DNA from: Polymyxa betae | Lineage: Eukaryota; Endomyxa; Phytomyxea; Plasmodiophorida; Plasmodiophoridae | Direction: 5' to 3' | Assembly (NCBI GenBank): GCA_003693705.1 | Contig: RBZT01000125.1 | Span: forward strand, 62,001-126,000 | Length of the DNA: 64,000 nucleotides | Part shown: positions 1 to 11,552 of the stretch, piece by piece | Layout of the letters: every line of letters starts with the position of its first letter | How positions within the stretch are numbered: position 1 is the first letter of the stretch | Notes under the pieces: generated by a model | Told to the model about the DNA's origin: nothing | Database searches by the model: none | Seen by the model: the letters and a program-made list of their open reading frames with translations, nothing else | Position numbers and translations under genes: made by a program

Positions 1-56
1 TGTAATAGGGTAGAGTAGATCTCGTTGTTCCTTTGATAGACTCTCTACGGTCTATT

Positions 57-1104
57 ATGACCTCATCGTGAGTAGATGTTCATTCCGAGTGTTTTTTCCG
101 TTGATCATTTCTAAGGGGAATGTCGATGGAAATGGTTCGTGCTGCGGTTACAGCGTTCACTGAAATTGTACCCTGCGTCGTTATTGCTGTAAAAAATAAT
201 AATACCGACATGGAACTGCTCGAGCCGTTCTGGTCCAAGTTGAAAGCAACGTTCAGTGAATTTCTTTCGGAGTTGCCCTCCAGGTGGATTGTTTGATGTT
301 GCTGTGTACATAGATATTCTTACAATATTTTTAGGTCTCAGACTCAGTCTATACAAGTTGATGAATCTGGATTAGTGCATGGAAACGATCATCTTATCGA
401 GTTTGAAAGGATGCAAGTTGATATAGTGAACCTGCTGTCTGTGCACGTTCTTCCTTATTTGGATTCCGAGACAGAGGTCCTCAATGCACGAAAATGTGTC
501 TAATCACAGATTAATAGCTATCTAGACAAGTTTGTTATCAATTTTAATACGTGATCACGAATCAACTGCAATAATGGGGCTAAAATCCTGGACATCCGCT
601 CATGAACCTCCTGGAAAGGTCTTGCTAATGAAAGCAGGATTCAACAGCTTGTTCGATTGTATATCACGGTTCCCAGGTGGTTTGGCAAGGCAAGCATGCG
701 CGATACTACAAAATGCCTCCATCCAAATATTGCAGAAATTCGCTGACGATGACTCCAGATCAGGGTATTGATTTGATTACATTTTAAGGTTTTCTGACTT
801 ACTGGTAACAGTACTAGACCGCTTTCCCAGTTTAGAACAGAACAAGCTCGACTGATCCTGGAGAGGCTAGGAGCGCCTGCGAACTCTGATCAGGTTCGAC
901 GAAAAGCATTCGTTAAATTTTGTTTTAAATCATCGTTCGTAGTCAAAATCACCGGACGGTGTAAACGGAAATGAACGACGAGAACTTCTGTTAGCAGTAT
1001 TTCCAACTCTTTGTCGATGCACATCGATCAGAGACCGCTTGCTACAGAGATCCCTCTCTCAAGCGCTTCAAGCAGTTTCGGATGAGATACATCCCAGGAA
1101 TTAA
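57..1104 (+). CDS. Predicted helical protein of unknown family, six exons
   Basis: I assemble six exons (57-67, 116-283, 335-476, 526-764, 812-893, 943-1104) separated by introns of about 48-51 bases with GT/AG ends. Their summed length divides exactly into 268 codons, which supports the joins. The product of about 267 residues is rich in leucine and charged residues, with amphipathic stretches like HEAT or other alpha-helical repeats. There is no signal peptide, membrane segment or catalytic motif. The first exon is tiny, so the true start could lie upstream of the window and this could be the C-terminal part of a longer protein. I do not recognise the family. The gene ends about 145 bases before beta-mannosidase on the same strand. 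Confidence 0.5.
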
Positions 1105-1248
1105 GTTGATTCATACCAGTATCATCTATCTAAATCAGCCCATTGTAAATAGTGAACGATTTCATTTGCCTGCAGACACACAACGTATGTGTAATGTTTC
1201 CAGGGAGGCGGAACCTTTTATGAAATATCGCCACTGGCCACTGTATAA

Positions 1249-4200
1249 ATGAGATCTCTTCTCATCATCTCTGTCTTCGTTGTTTCTGCGGTATCTGCCC
1301 AGCAGTACGTCGTTCTTGATGGAGACGATTGGATCGTAGAGAATTCGAATCGATCCATCTCTGTTCCGGCGTCTGTCCCTGGGAATATTTTCCTTGACCT
1401 TCGTGCTAATGGCGTTATCGATGATCCCCTGTATCGCTTCAACGAGCGCGTTTCCCGCTGGATCGCGCTTGAACCCGAATGGACATTTATAAAATCGTTC
1501 AATTTTTCATCAGTTGTGGCGAATGATTCCAACGACTTGTTTTTGGAATTTCAAGTACAGATATGAGCTGTGTCATGCCATTTTAACCCTGAATCAAGGG
1601 AATTGACACCATATCCTCAATATATCTCAATCACCAGTTTATTGGACGAACCGACAATATGTTTCGAACGTGGCGTTTCAAGTTGAATGAGACAATCCTT
1701 CATCGCAACAAGGAGAATCATCTGGAAGTATGAATGGCACAGCTGTTGCCGATTAATGCTCAGTAGTTGCTTGTAGATTCGGATTCAATCTGCAATACGT
1801 TATGCTCAAGAAATAGCAGCTCGGACGCCATACGCTTTACCCAGTAGCGATTGGCTTCAGTTTTCATATCCTCATAGGAACATGATTCGTAAAAGGTCAG
1901 ATGAACAGAGTGCTTCAAAAATTCGTTTCAATCATTCGTTGGTAATAGTCAAAGTGATTTTGGTTGGGATTGGGTACCATCTGCCTCTTGTAATGTGTGA
2001 TCATCTTTTATGTGCTTGACAGGGACCAGCATTTGGAGGATGTGGTATCTATAAGTCTGTTCGTATAATCGTTGAAAACGAAGCATATATATCACAATGT
2101 TATATCGATCAATTTCATCATCTAAATGGTACTGTTGATGTGGCTGTTACGGCCGTGGCAAACAATGCTGCAACTAATTCCTCATTATCTGTTGAAGTAT
2201 CATTCGATGACAGGAAGGTAACCTGATTTCAGAATTTTGTTCAAAAGCCTTCTGAAGTCTTCAGGATGCAAGCCCTCTGGAAATAATCGACGATTACGGC
2301 CAGCTAGCTGTTGGAGCAAAGTTCAAGTTCTCCATTCGTAAACCGTTTCTATGGTGGCCTCGAGGATATGGAACACAATACTTGTATGATATATCCTGCA
2401 AGGTTACTGGGCAAAGATCGCCGCCTTTAACTAAGCGAATCGGCATTCGAACGGTTCAGCTCATTCGTGAACCTATAATAGATCAACCAGGAGAGACGTT
2501 TTGCTTTCGAATCAACGGAATCGATATTTTTATCAAAGGGGCAAATCTAATTCCGTTGGATTCATTTCCTGCTGATGTTAAGAGGTATTGGATTCTCAAT
2601 TACATAAAGTTTCAATTAACAGTAAGTCAGAGATGATTTGGACAAGATGCTGCGAAATGCTTTAGAAGCGAATATGAACATGATTCGCGTTTGGGGAGGT
2701 GGAATATACCAACCAGACGAATTCTATGACATCGCTGATCAATTCGGGATCATGATCTGGCAAGAGCTGATGTTCGCCTGTGCTACTTATCCTCGTGATC
2801 AAGAATTTCTACAGAACGTTGCCATTGAGGTCAATCAGGACGATGAAACATGTATAGGCTGATAACCGGAAATTGCAGGTTGAGGAACAAATTCGAAGGT
2901 TGAGAGACCATCCGAGCATTGTTATTATCGGAGGAAACAACGAGAACGAAGTACATTCTTCAAAGACTTTCTTCGTCAATGGTTGATGTCGTAATATAGG
3001 CTGCTATGACGTGGTTTAAGGAGACCAAAGAGAATCCAGCCTTGTATTTCGTCGATTATGCTAAGTACGACATTACAATGTGCAAAGGCTTTTAAATCAT
3101 TCTGTTTCCAGGTTATTCATTGACGTTATTCGGGAGAAAGTTTTGCGGGTCGCTCCCAAAATTGCCTTTATTGTTTCTTCACCAAGTAATGGGTGAGCAA
3201 AGTAGCATCCAAAACGACGGCTTTAACAGGATTTCAGGCAAATTTCCCAGAATCCGTTTGTTCTTCGATGGGGTAATGCAAACTCGAACTTGTTTGGTGA
3301 TATCCACTTCTATGATTATGAACAGTAAGCTTCAAAGATGTCCTTGATTACTTAGTTATTGATGACTAATTAATAGTGACTGTTCTAATCCTGATATTTA
3401 CCCTGAAGCACGGTTCATTTCAGAATTTGGATTTCAGAGCCTTCCTTCACTATCAACTCTTTCGACAGTATTATGCGCTCTTTGGATTTGACTCGTCCTG
3501 ATAGAATTCAGGTGGCCACTAATGATGACCTATCTTGGGATAGCGAATTGATGCGATTCCGGCAGCGTCATGAGAAAGGAAATCAACAGCTTTTGGAGCA
3601 GATTCAAAGGCACTTTTATGTTTCTAATGCAACAAGTTTCCCACATCTGATCTTCCTGAGTCAAGCTACACAAAGGTATTTTCAATGATCAAGGTTGTTA
3701 TGAAACCTGCTAATGGTTGGTTGGTAGTATTTGCTACCGAACAGGTCCTCATGTTTATTTCTGATTGCGTAATACCAACCCCATGTTTAGCTATAGAAAA
3801 ATGGAGGCGTGGTCGATCAAAGTCCTCAACCATGGGTGTGCTCTACTGGCAATTAAACAGCATCTGGCCTGCACCGACTTGGTCGTCTCTGGAAGCCAAA
3901 TCTCAGAAATGGAAAATGCTCCATTACCATATCAAAGAGCTATTTGAACCTGTTCTGATTTCACTGCTGAAAACAAACAACTCCATTGATGCTTTCGTCA
4001 TTACTGATTCGATTGCTGAATCAGAAGCTGAACTGATCATACAGACTTGGAGTGCAAGTGGAGCTCAACTGAATAATTACTCCACAAAACTGTTATTACG
4101 ACCGCATTCAAATTCTATCGCTTTTCAGATTTCGCTTGAGCACAGTATGCCTGAAATTGTTCATGCAGCAATTATCCACAACGAGCGCATATACCAAAGC

Positions 4201-4589
4201 TTTTTGATGCTTAGCAAGTTTAAGGATTTGAGATTGCAAGACCCCAACATCACTGTCGAGGCCATCTCGTTGATCACTGCTCAAATAATAGACATCAGGC
4301 TGAAATGTTCGTCTCTATCAGCTTTTGTGTTTCTGGATAGCCCACTGTATGTCGACTATTCAATCTCATGATTACTTCCTCTGATCGTCTCTATTCTAGA
4401 TCCGGGAAGTTTTCCTCCAACGCTCCCTATCTTGTATTTCCAGGAAAAGAGTATAGAGTGACATTTGAGAGCGATGCTCCTATCGATCTAAATCGTTTCG
4501 CAATCACATTGAAAGTCAGTTCGTTATTTGATACCCTTCCAGTCCCAACGATTATCTCGTATTCCGAAAACCAAATTGCATATCAATAG
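1249..4589 (+). CDS. MANBA: Lysosomal beta-mannosidase (GH2)
   Basis: This encodes beta-mannosidase, which removes the beta-linked mannose at the end of N-glycan breakdown in the lysosome. The first exon opens with a signal peptide ([17 protein letters not shown]), then the N-terminal jelly-roll typical of the family, including the YRFNE and RWIALEPEW segments. The [15 protein letters not shown] block of the TIM barrel is at about 2680-2730. The acid/base motif GGNNENE is at about 2929-2950 and the nucleophile motif SEFGFQS at about 3418-3438, so both catalytic glutamates are present. [17 protein letters not shown] at 3830-3880 is also a family signature. The coding sequence is split by roughly ten short introns, some of which contain in-frame stops. 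The final exon (4368-4589) is a beta-rich C-terminal domain. I see no evidence of inactivation. The 3' end lies 44 bases from the stop of the convergent MED4-like gene. Confidence 0.9.
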
Positions 4590-4632
4590 ATAAGAAAATC
4601 AATGGATATTCAAACAAGTTATATTTTATTAA

Positions 4633-5489
4633 TTAGTCGGTTTGTCTTTGCTTGACTTGTTCCGACCATGTTCGAGTAACTTCTTCATAATCAAAATCAC
4701 TCAAGTCTTCTTCCCAGTCATCCGGAACATCATCAGAGAGTAAATTATCACGCAGGCCTGATGTAGAAATAGAAGGCGATTCCTTCGCAACAATATCGGT
4801 AACTTCCGGTTCAAAACGATCTTGTGGACCTTGTCTGAGCAATTCTATATTCAAACGTTAGAATCATCCATTCGCGAGCATCGGTAGAATCACCTTCAAC
4901 AGAAAGATGTAAACGACTAGCTCCCATAAGGTCTTCCAATGGAGCCGGAGGGCGGCATAAGGACACTCCATTATGTTCAATGAAATCTGCTGGAGCTGAA
5001 CTGACCAGAGCTAATCGTTCCGCTAACACCAGCAGATCATGTATAGAACAAGTTCCTAATGGTATGCGTCATAAGAGCCATGGTCTGACAAATGCAACGC
5101 TTACCTTTGCGATCAACCCCATCAATAGATTTTATGTTGGAAACATCGGTTGCTGTATCATATAATCCAGATTCCAGGTCTCCGAGCTCTTTGGCAAATT
5201 CTATAATTCTATTATCGACATCTTCTATTTGTCGCTTCACTTCAAGTATTCGTTCTTCGGCTTCGTAAATCTCTCTTACTGATTGAATCGGAATAAATGG
5301 AACTACAGAGGGCGTTCGTAATGAAAACAGACACGTACGTTGGCTAACAAAAGCTTGAATGCTCTCATTTTTGCTGACAATAGCATCTGTTAATGAAGCC
5401 ATGGCAGGCAAATTCTGAGCTGATAATGCCTCGAATAACCATTGAACTCGTTGCATCAAATCATCCAAATGGATCACCAAATGGGACAT
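4633..5489 (-). CDS. MED4: Mediator complex subunit 4-like protein
   Basis: Three exons on the minus strand give a protein with an N-terminal helical and coiled-coil region (the VREIYEAEERILEVKRQIED segment), then a short conserved patch, DLLVLAERLALVSSAPADF, followed by a proline-containing stretch (CRPPAPLEDLMG) and an acidic tail (DDVPDDWEEDLSDFDYEE). That order of coiled coil, 'hydrophobic-A-x-R-I/L-x-x-x-S-x-A-P' patch and acidic tail matches MED4, a middle-module subunit of the RNA polymerase II Mediator. The introns are 49 bases (between HLSVE and LLRQG) and a little longer near 5040-5110. The start at 5489 is the first ATG. A poly(A)-like TTAATAAAA follows the stop. Identity rests on a short motif and the architecture, so MED4 is probable rather than certain. 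Confidence 0.55.
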
Positions 5490-5712
5490 GCTTTATCGAC
5501 TAAATGAAAAGCGACACCATCACAACAATAATGAAATAATGCGTGAAATTTATCAAGATTTAAGACCAGAATCTGGCTGTGACAAACAATGATCGTTCAG
5601 GAATGCATTGCAATATGAACTTGACCATCAAGCCTATATTTTAGTGGTGCTTAGCGTGCTTATGGTGTGCTGATGAATTGATAAATTATCTGCACAAACC
5701 CAACCATGGTTA

Positions 5713-5913
5713 TCAATTACCTCCTTTAGAGAACCATTCGATGGTGTATCCAAGGCCTCCGATCAGGAAAAACGTATGAACGACCGGCGTGAATCGGCCC
5801 GGGGCGATATATTTCGTGCGATAATCACGAAGCCAATTATAAAAGATAGATGCGGCCTTGTCTGTCGAGATCGAAGCGGGCACGTCTTTGAGTTTGCGAT
5901 CGAGAACCGACAT
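5713..5913 (-). CDS. ATP5MF: Mitochondrial ATP synthase subunit f
   Basis: A 66-residue protein beginning MSVLDRKLKDVPASIS, with a central RDYRTKYIAPGRF segment, one hydrophobic helix (PVVHTFFLIGGLGYTIEWF) and a short C-terminus. Length, basic N-terminal half and single C-terminal membrane helix match subunit f of the membrane (Fo) part of F1Fo-ATP synthase in the mitochondrial inner membrane. An in-frame extension upstream lacks an ATG and passes an acceptor-like TTACAG right before this methionine, so the ATG at 5913 probably follows a 5'UTR intron. The family is short and divergent; the assignment relies on the basic/aromatic middle and membrane helix. Confidence 0.7.
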   Translation of the reverse strand: MSVLDRKLKDVPASISTDKAASIFYNWLRDYRTKYIAPGRFTPVVHTFFLIGGLGYTIEWFSKGGN

Positions 5914-6064
5914 GCCTGTAATAGGGTTCAACCCAGTATCAGATCTTTGTGGAGAATGGAGATTAATCAGATTATGTCAAAATTTCAACTCTCAAAACAG
6001 TTATGTACTATGAGGTTTAACTGCGGGTCACTCAATGACTCTACTTTTTTGAACAATTTTTTAT

Positions 6065-6592
6065 TTAAAATATTCCAGGTCCAGATCCTAGCCATCCATG
6101 TCCATGATGTCCACCAAATGGTTTATGGCCAAAATGATTATGTTGACCTAATGGGGACTTAAAGTGCCCCGCCCCAGGGCCAAATCCACCAGCTCCCCAA
6201 GGACCACCACCGTTCCAGGCTCCTCCAATACCGCCGCCACCACCATATAAACCATCGAAGAAGCCGCCTCCAAGCCACGGGCCTCGATGTCCAAATGGAC
6301 CCTTCCCATGTGGAAATGGGCTCTTGCCGTCTTTCAATCCGTCATATCCGCCCATTCCACCAAAAGCACTTTTTGGCCCATAAAACCCTGGACCGCCAAC
6401 GAATCCGCCAAGTTGATCGCCTCCCATGAAGTATCCAGCCAATCCGTTGAAGTAGGGCCCATAGGAATAATACCCATGTCCCCAACCGGGTCCAAGAGCT
6501 TTATTCTCTCCACCTGCATGACCTCGCACAGTATTGGCAATAGCAATGAAGCTTAAAGCCAGAACGGTGCTGTAGAGGCTAGACCGGAGCAT
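6065..6592 (-). CDS. Secreted glycine-rich protein
   Basis: A single-exon 175-residue protein. It starts with a clear signal peptide (MLRSSLYSTVLALSFIAIAN), and the rest is low-complexity sequence dominated by glycine with interspersed aromatics, proline and, near the end, histidine (HNHFGHKPFGGHHGHGW). There are essentially no cysteines in the mature part. Such composition is typical of cuticular, adhesive or antimicrobial secreted proteins in ecdysozoans; the exact role cannot be read from sequence. The stop codon overlaps an AATAAA signal. An adjacent plus-strand reading frame is only a shadow of the repetitive codons. Confidence 0.75.
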   Translation of the reverse strand: MLRSSLYSTVLALSFIAIANTVRGHAGGENKALGPGWGHGYYSYGPYFNGLAGYFMGGDQLGGFVGGPGFYGPKSAFGGMGGYDGLKDGKSPFPHGKGPFGHRGPWLGGGFFDGLYGGGGGIGGAWNGGGPWGAGGFGPGAGHFKSPLGQHNHFGHKPFGGHHGHGWLGSGPGIF

Positions 6593-6834
6593 GTTGAATG
6601 TAGCAGTTGTTTTGCAGAATGATGCTGTGTTCGGGGATCCTTCATCACTACTCGCTCAAGGTCAGCAAAGATCCACGAAATTCCATTTCCTACTACACTT
6701 ATGGTCGGAGAAAAGTCATGGGGATCCTGTTACGAACTGGATATAATTTATACGTACTTGAGGCTGGAATGATAATAGTTTATAGTTGAGGTATAAATGA
6801 TTCGCTGAGGCAGGGGTGAGGATTTGCATAGACG

Positions 6835-7200
6835 TTATGCTTCAGCCGATTTTTCTTGTTCGAATCGCTTCTTGTCTTCTGAAGCCATCTTCTCGTAGGG
6901 TTCTTTCTGAGCTGGAGTTAATTTTCTCCATTCTTCGCCTAACATAGACCCTAGTTGTTTGAATGATGCTAAAAGAAAGTTAGAACCCAGGATGCCCTCT
7001 CTTTAACATTACCCTCTGGATGGTCTGTCTTTAGAATCGGGCGCTGCTTCTTGGCAAAATGCCTAGAAGCCGAATTGAGTTCCAGAGCATTTGATCAAAC
7101 GAAGCGATTTAACAACGAACATGTAGCTGGACAGGGGTCGCTTAGGTCCCGACTTGTCTGCGGCTCGCTTGGGTTCACTGGATTGCTTGGGCTTGACCAT
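6835..7200 (-). CDS. Single HMG-box chromatin protein (HMGB/NHP6-like)
   Basis: Three short exons encode about 88 residues: a lysine-rich N-terminus (MVKPKQSSEPKRAADKSG), then an HMG box with PKRPLSSYMHFAKKQRP, LGSMLGEEWRKLTPAQK and PYEKMASEDKKRFEQEK. These are the three helices of the non-specific DNA-bending HMG domain, including the conserved Pro, Tyr/Phe and Trp core. It has one box and no long acidic tail, so it resembles yeast NHP6 and the single-box animal HMGB proteins rather than vertebrate two-box HMGB1. The two introns (inside SYM|HFAK and after the HPEG codons) are about 45-60 bases. The start at 7200 has a good CACCATGG-like context. Confidence 0.8.
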
Positions 7201-7517
7201 GGTACGATGGCGGTTGATCAACGAATACAGAACAGAAAGACGTTTATAGAGAACAGACAGAATAGTAGAATGAAAGGTAGACGAGGGTAGGCTACAAGTT
7301 GCAAAGGTCTCTTCAGTGATGACATGGCGTCACTGGGTCATGTTACATGACGACATAGACTCGAGTCATGACGATGGGGGTGACCCCAACATCCCAATGA
7401 AAAAAGTGACACTGGCACAGGACCCTATCTGAGCCCCGCGTCCTGCCAACAGTACCATCATCCCAAACATATCTACAGTAGAGAGGTGCTTGGTGTTGTA
7501 TTTGACCAGGTGTCTGT
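7201..7517. other. Intergenic region between the HMG-box gene and the CFAP70-like gene
   Basis: About 316 bases with no convincing exon. It should carry the promoter and 5'UTR of the HMG-box gene and the 3'UTR of the downstream-reading CFAP70-like gene. The repeated short string around ATGACGTCA/ATGACGACA near 7318-7350 resembles CREB/ATF half-sites, but I see no organised element. Confidence 0.3.
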
Positions 7518-10421
7518 TTATGAGCTAAAACACTGGTCAAGCTCGACGAGCTCGTCTAGACCAGACTTGGCAACTCCTTCCACGATGCTGTGCTGCAGAT
7601 CCTTACGATCGATTGGGCCCAAATCAGCAAGAACTTTGATGGCATGCCGAGCCTCGTGAAATCGATTCAATCCCAGGCAACAAATGATCAATAAGGCCCA
7701 CGTTTCAGCATCATACCGATCTAAGAGATTGGCTTGGGACAGAGCCTGAACGGCATGAGCCTGATTGTTAACTAGGCGATATGCATCACCAAGCCACTTC
7801 CATGTTATAGAAAGCTGTTCTTGTTGCAGCGATAATGTTAAAGCTGTAATTGCAGAAGAATACTTTCCTGAATCCAGATAGAATTTCCTATTGGCAATTA
7901 TCATCACATAAGTTCTGTAAAGCTTTTTATGACGTTACCCTAATCGAGCACACGATATACAATCTGCACGTGATCGGTGTGATAAAAGCTGTTCCCAACA
8001 TTTCGCCGCCTCGTTCATCATATTCATCGAAAAATAAGCGGATGACAATCCCTTAAGCAAATCGTAATCACGAGGATTGTCAGAAAGTGCTTTCTGGAAA
8101 CATTCAATTGCACGCTCAAATTGCATCAGCAAGACCCAAATTCGAGCTTGGCGAACCAGCCACTCCACATTTGCGGCTTCCTCAGGATTTCGATCATTCG
8201 CATATTTAGCCAAATTTGGCAGCCCGAGCTGCAGGGCGTAACCAGATGAAATGGCGAAGGCGTTAATGTTCTGGAGCTTAGCTCGACTGAGGTTTTGCAT
8301 GGCAAGCTTGGTGTCCTCCCTCATAAACTGAGAGATTGTCCTTAGCGAAAATGCCACCTCTGAAATAGGATTGGACTCGACGTCAAGGCGCAGCAAAGCG
8401 GCCGCATCTTCCGATTTCGGATCTCGTTCTAGAAAAGCACAAGCGAGCATTCTCCTAATCAGGCTATGTTAATTGCCAGTTATCGCCAGTTTGGGTATTT
8501 ACCACCTTAAATCGAAATCTTGTTGATGATGAGCGACTAACTGCATTAGCATATCAGCTCCTTCTTCGATAGCTCCGAACCGAAATAATGCTTTGACATA
8601 ATCGGTACGGGACTGGATCCCCTCGCCAGTCCTGATATCGGTCTGGAGAGCCCGATCTCTGAACAACCGTATTTGAAGCTGCTCGTCTCCAGTAATTAAG
8701 GCTTCCTTGATTTTTCGGGTTTTTCCCTCGGGCCGATTTGCGTCATCTTCGATTGCAGGTTCTTTGACCTTGTTTGAGAAGCACTCAGCGAAAACACGGC
8801 GACTTTCGTTCGTCATGATTTCATATAACTGATGCAAGTTGACTGGGCGCTTAAGATCTACGATACTAATTAACCTTGATTTAGCATTCAAGAAAATCCG
8901 ACCTTGTTGCGACACCCCAGGAAATTGTTCCGAAGTAATAGCGGCAAGCGGTTTCTTGAGCATCTCTTTAGTTAAACTCAACGTGCCGTCTGCTATCGCG
9001 CATTGCTTTATCTGAGCAACCTCCTGATTGCAATACCTGTGCATATCGTTAGAAATATTCTTTCATCAAACGAAATTGTACTTATTCTTAAGCATATCAA
9101 CAATTTTCTTAATAGTATTTGACAAATCTTCATTGGCACTTAGCACCGAAATTCGCGAAGGTGTTCTCGCAACAGGTGGCACGATATGATCAATGGGTCG
9201 CGGAGGCGCCCGTTCAGGAAGATTAAGATGTAGATGAACAGACAGCTTTGACGACGATTCCGGTAAAGATTCAATGTGGAACTCGATCTCAATCTGTTGA
9301 TTCAGTTGCCGTAGATGACAATTGGCCTTTGAATTCATAGAATGGCGAATCCAAATATTCTCAGAAGATTCAGCTTGAAATCGTTCACAGAACAGCTTGA
9401 AAAATATCAGGGAGACAGACCCTAACAAGCCATTCGAAAGAGTACCTCAATGTCGAGTTTTAATCCAGTTTCGGATAGCAACGAATCCAAGGCGCTTTGT
9501 GAGCAGAATATAGGCTGGCAGATACCGAATTCTAGATGTCTACAGTCTGTGGGTAGTTCAATGACTTTCTGTATCTGGAGGTCGTTGAAGGGCCAGCTTG
9601 TAATTAATCCAATACGATGTCGACCGGGTTTCTGATCAGCGCCATCTTCTGTTGAAGTTTCTGCTTGAAGCCATACTGACGGGATGTTCGATAAATCCCC
9701 AAATTCCAGGTAACCAAGCGCCTGCCGTTCAATCTGAAATTCGTTGAACAGATGCTTAGAGAGATGCAACTGAAACGCCACAGTAGCTAATGATGTTTGG
9801 TGTGATGAATCGATGCAGATCTAAGAAAGGTCGGATGTAATGAATAGCATTGTCTCAAGTAGACATCTATCTACCTCTCCTTGCAAGAACGATGTCATGT
9901 CAATATGGAATTCATCAACTGTCCTACTGAATTGATCTTCACTGGAACAGTTTCCCACGTTCGTCTTGATGCGATATCGCAAGGGCGACATCATTCGCTG
10001 GAACACCCCCTGCCAAATGTCAGACGATGGGATACGATTCCATGAACAAGAATGCGAGCTGGACCTCATCCAACGTGATGTCAAAGGCTGCTCTGAAATC
10101 AAGGTTAATGCATTCTCCTGAAACCGCATAGGGTTCGGATCGCAGCGGTGGAAGTTTGGAATCGAACGAGTCGACCTCAATGACAATCTGAGGATTGCTT
10201 GGTGCAGATCGGGATGGCCTTCTGGCTGCGCTGTCAAGGGATTTCGAGCCCTTTACATTAACCGACTGGTGTTGGATATCTGATGAACCCACTGGATTGG
10301 CCAGAACCAAATTCTGCACTGAGCGAAAATCCACGATTAACTGAGCACATTGCTGATCTGAGAGCGGTGATGCCGTGCTTTCAGAGTTTGCCGATTTATT
10401 TTCATCAGCGGGCGGCTCCAT
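7518..10421 (-). CDS. CFAP70: CFAP70-like axonemal TPR protein
   Basis: A multi-exon gene whose C-terminal third is tetratricopeptide repeats. The last repeats (TWKWLGDAYRLVNNQAHAV, ALSQANLLDRYDAETWALL) line up well with the C-terminus of vertebrate CFAP70/TTC18 (pattern 'ALSEANALNNYNAEVWA'). Upstream are further TPRs (AIECFQKALSDNPRDYDLL), a charged linker and an N-terminal beta-rich segment beginning near LIVDFRSVQNLVLANPVG, which fits the C2-like N-terminus of CFAP70. CFAP70 is a component of the motile axoneme linked to the outer dynein arm. I take the ATG at 10421 (MEPPADENKSAN). The product is about 700 residues, clearly shorter than the roughly 1,100-residue vertebrate protein, mostly through a shorter middle. 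The introns are 45-90 bases. It shares strand and neighbourhood with DNALI1, another axonemal gene. Confidence 0.75.
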
Positions 10422-10511
10422 TTGACGAAAATGATGATTGAAGTTGATCGTCACAGTTTCAATGTTGCTGCTTAAATTTATTCGAGCCAGTTGCAAGAAC
10501 GCAAAGAAAGT

Positions 10512-11420
10512 TCAGCAAAACTCATTGCTGCCGTCGTCTGAATCGTCATCGTCGTCGTAATCGTCGCCGTCTTCCATTCTGTCTCTTGAACTTAGATTTC
10601 GCAATTGTTCGTCAGTCAGAGGCACATGAATATCGGGATCGTTGCTATGTTCAAGCAACCAGTTTAATGCACCCTCAAAATCAAATCTGGTTTCAGGCTA
10701 AGCAACAGGGCAAAGCATTCAAATAATCTCACAAACCTATGCAAAAGCAATGCTTTGGACGACGCAGCGTGGCTGAAGCCCATTTTCTGAAAAGATCAAT
10801 TTGAGTAAATTGAAAAGCAGTAAATATCGATATCTCACCCCAAGCTGCGATACATACTCCGATTCGATATCGAATATGAGCGATTCACGAGGTTCGGCTG
10901 AAGCTGAACCTCGATGACGTGCTAGAAAACTAAGCAGCCTCTGAATGCCTTGTGGGCTGTCATCAAGCAACTAAATGATATTAAGCCACAAATACATAGG
11001 AAAGCCCACAACTCGCACAGTTGATCTTGGGAATCTTTGCTCAAACCTGCTCTGAAGTCGTAAGGCTGAATTCTTATACGATGGGCGTGCGTTCCCGGTA
11101 TTGTTATTAATCGATGAACTGTTCGGAATGATAAGATCGCGAGGACGCTTCAACGCTGGTTTTCTTTGCGGCTTCGGGAGCGGGCGAGCCAGGAAATATA
11201 TCACAGTATCGCCGCTGCTAATGCCAGCCGCTCTCAGTGACCGATCGATTCGATCGAGAACGGCGCCGTTATGCCAGAGTTGGAGCGATTCGGGCCCGAT
11301 CGGCAACTGCAACGTTTTGGCAAGAGCAGCGCTCAAATCGGCAATGGACATGGTGCCATCATCGAGAGCGATAGGAGAAATGGTCCCAGTTAGGCTACGA
11401 GCCATCACTGAGAACATCAT
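10512..11420 (-). CDS. UBL and UBA domain protein, possibly UBAC1/KPC2-like
   Basis: The N-terminal exon (from 11420) has a ubiquitin-like fold signature: LQLPIGPESLQLWHNGAVL and GISSGDTVIYFLARPLP. Downstream exons contain LLDDSPQGIQRLLSFLARHR and a C-terminal UBA-type helix (FEGALNWLLEHSNDPDIHVP), followed by an acidic aspartate-rich tail. The combination of N-terminal UBL, helical middle and UBA resembles UBAC1 (KPC2), the non-catalytic partner of the RNF123 ubiquitin ligase that delivers substrates to the proteasome. Vertebrate UBAC1 has two UBA domains; I can clearly see only one here, so another UBL-UBA shuttle is possible. The last exon spans about 10512-10690. Confidence 0.5.
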
Positions 11421-11552
11421 AGCTTATGGGGTTGAAATAGGGGCCACACCACCACCCTCCCATCAACCACAATTTGGACAAAAAGCGCAACATTTTATTC
11501 GAACTTTTTGGAAACTTTTCCCATGAGTGAATGGAGACGTATAATGAGATGT

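Noticed and set aside
6287-6556. Plus-strand reading frame opposite the glycine-rich protein
   Set aside because: It is an antisense shadow of glycine codons, with no motif and no splice context.
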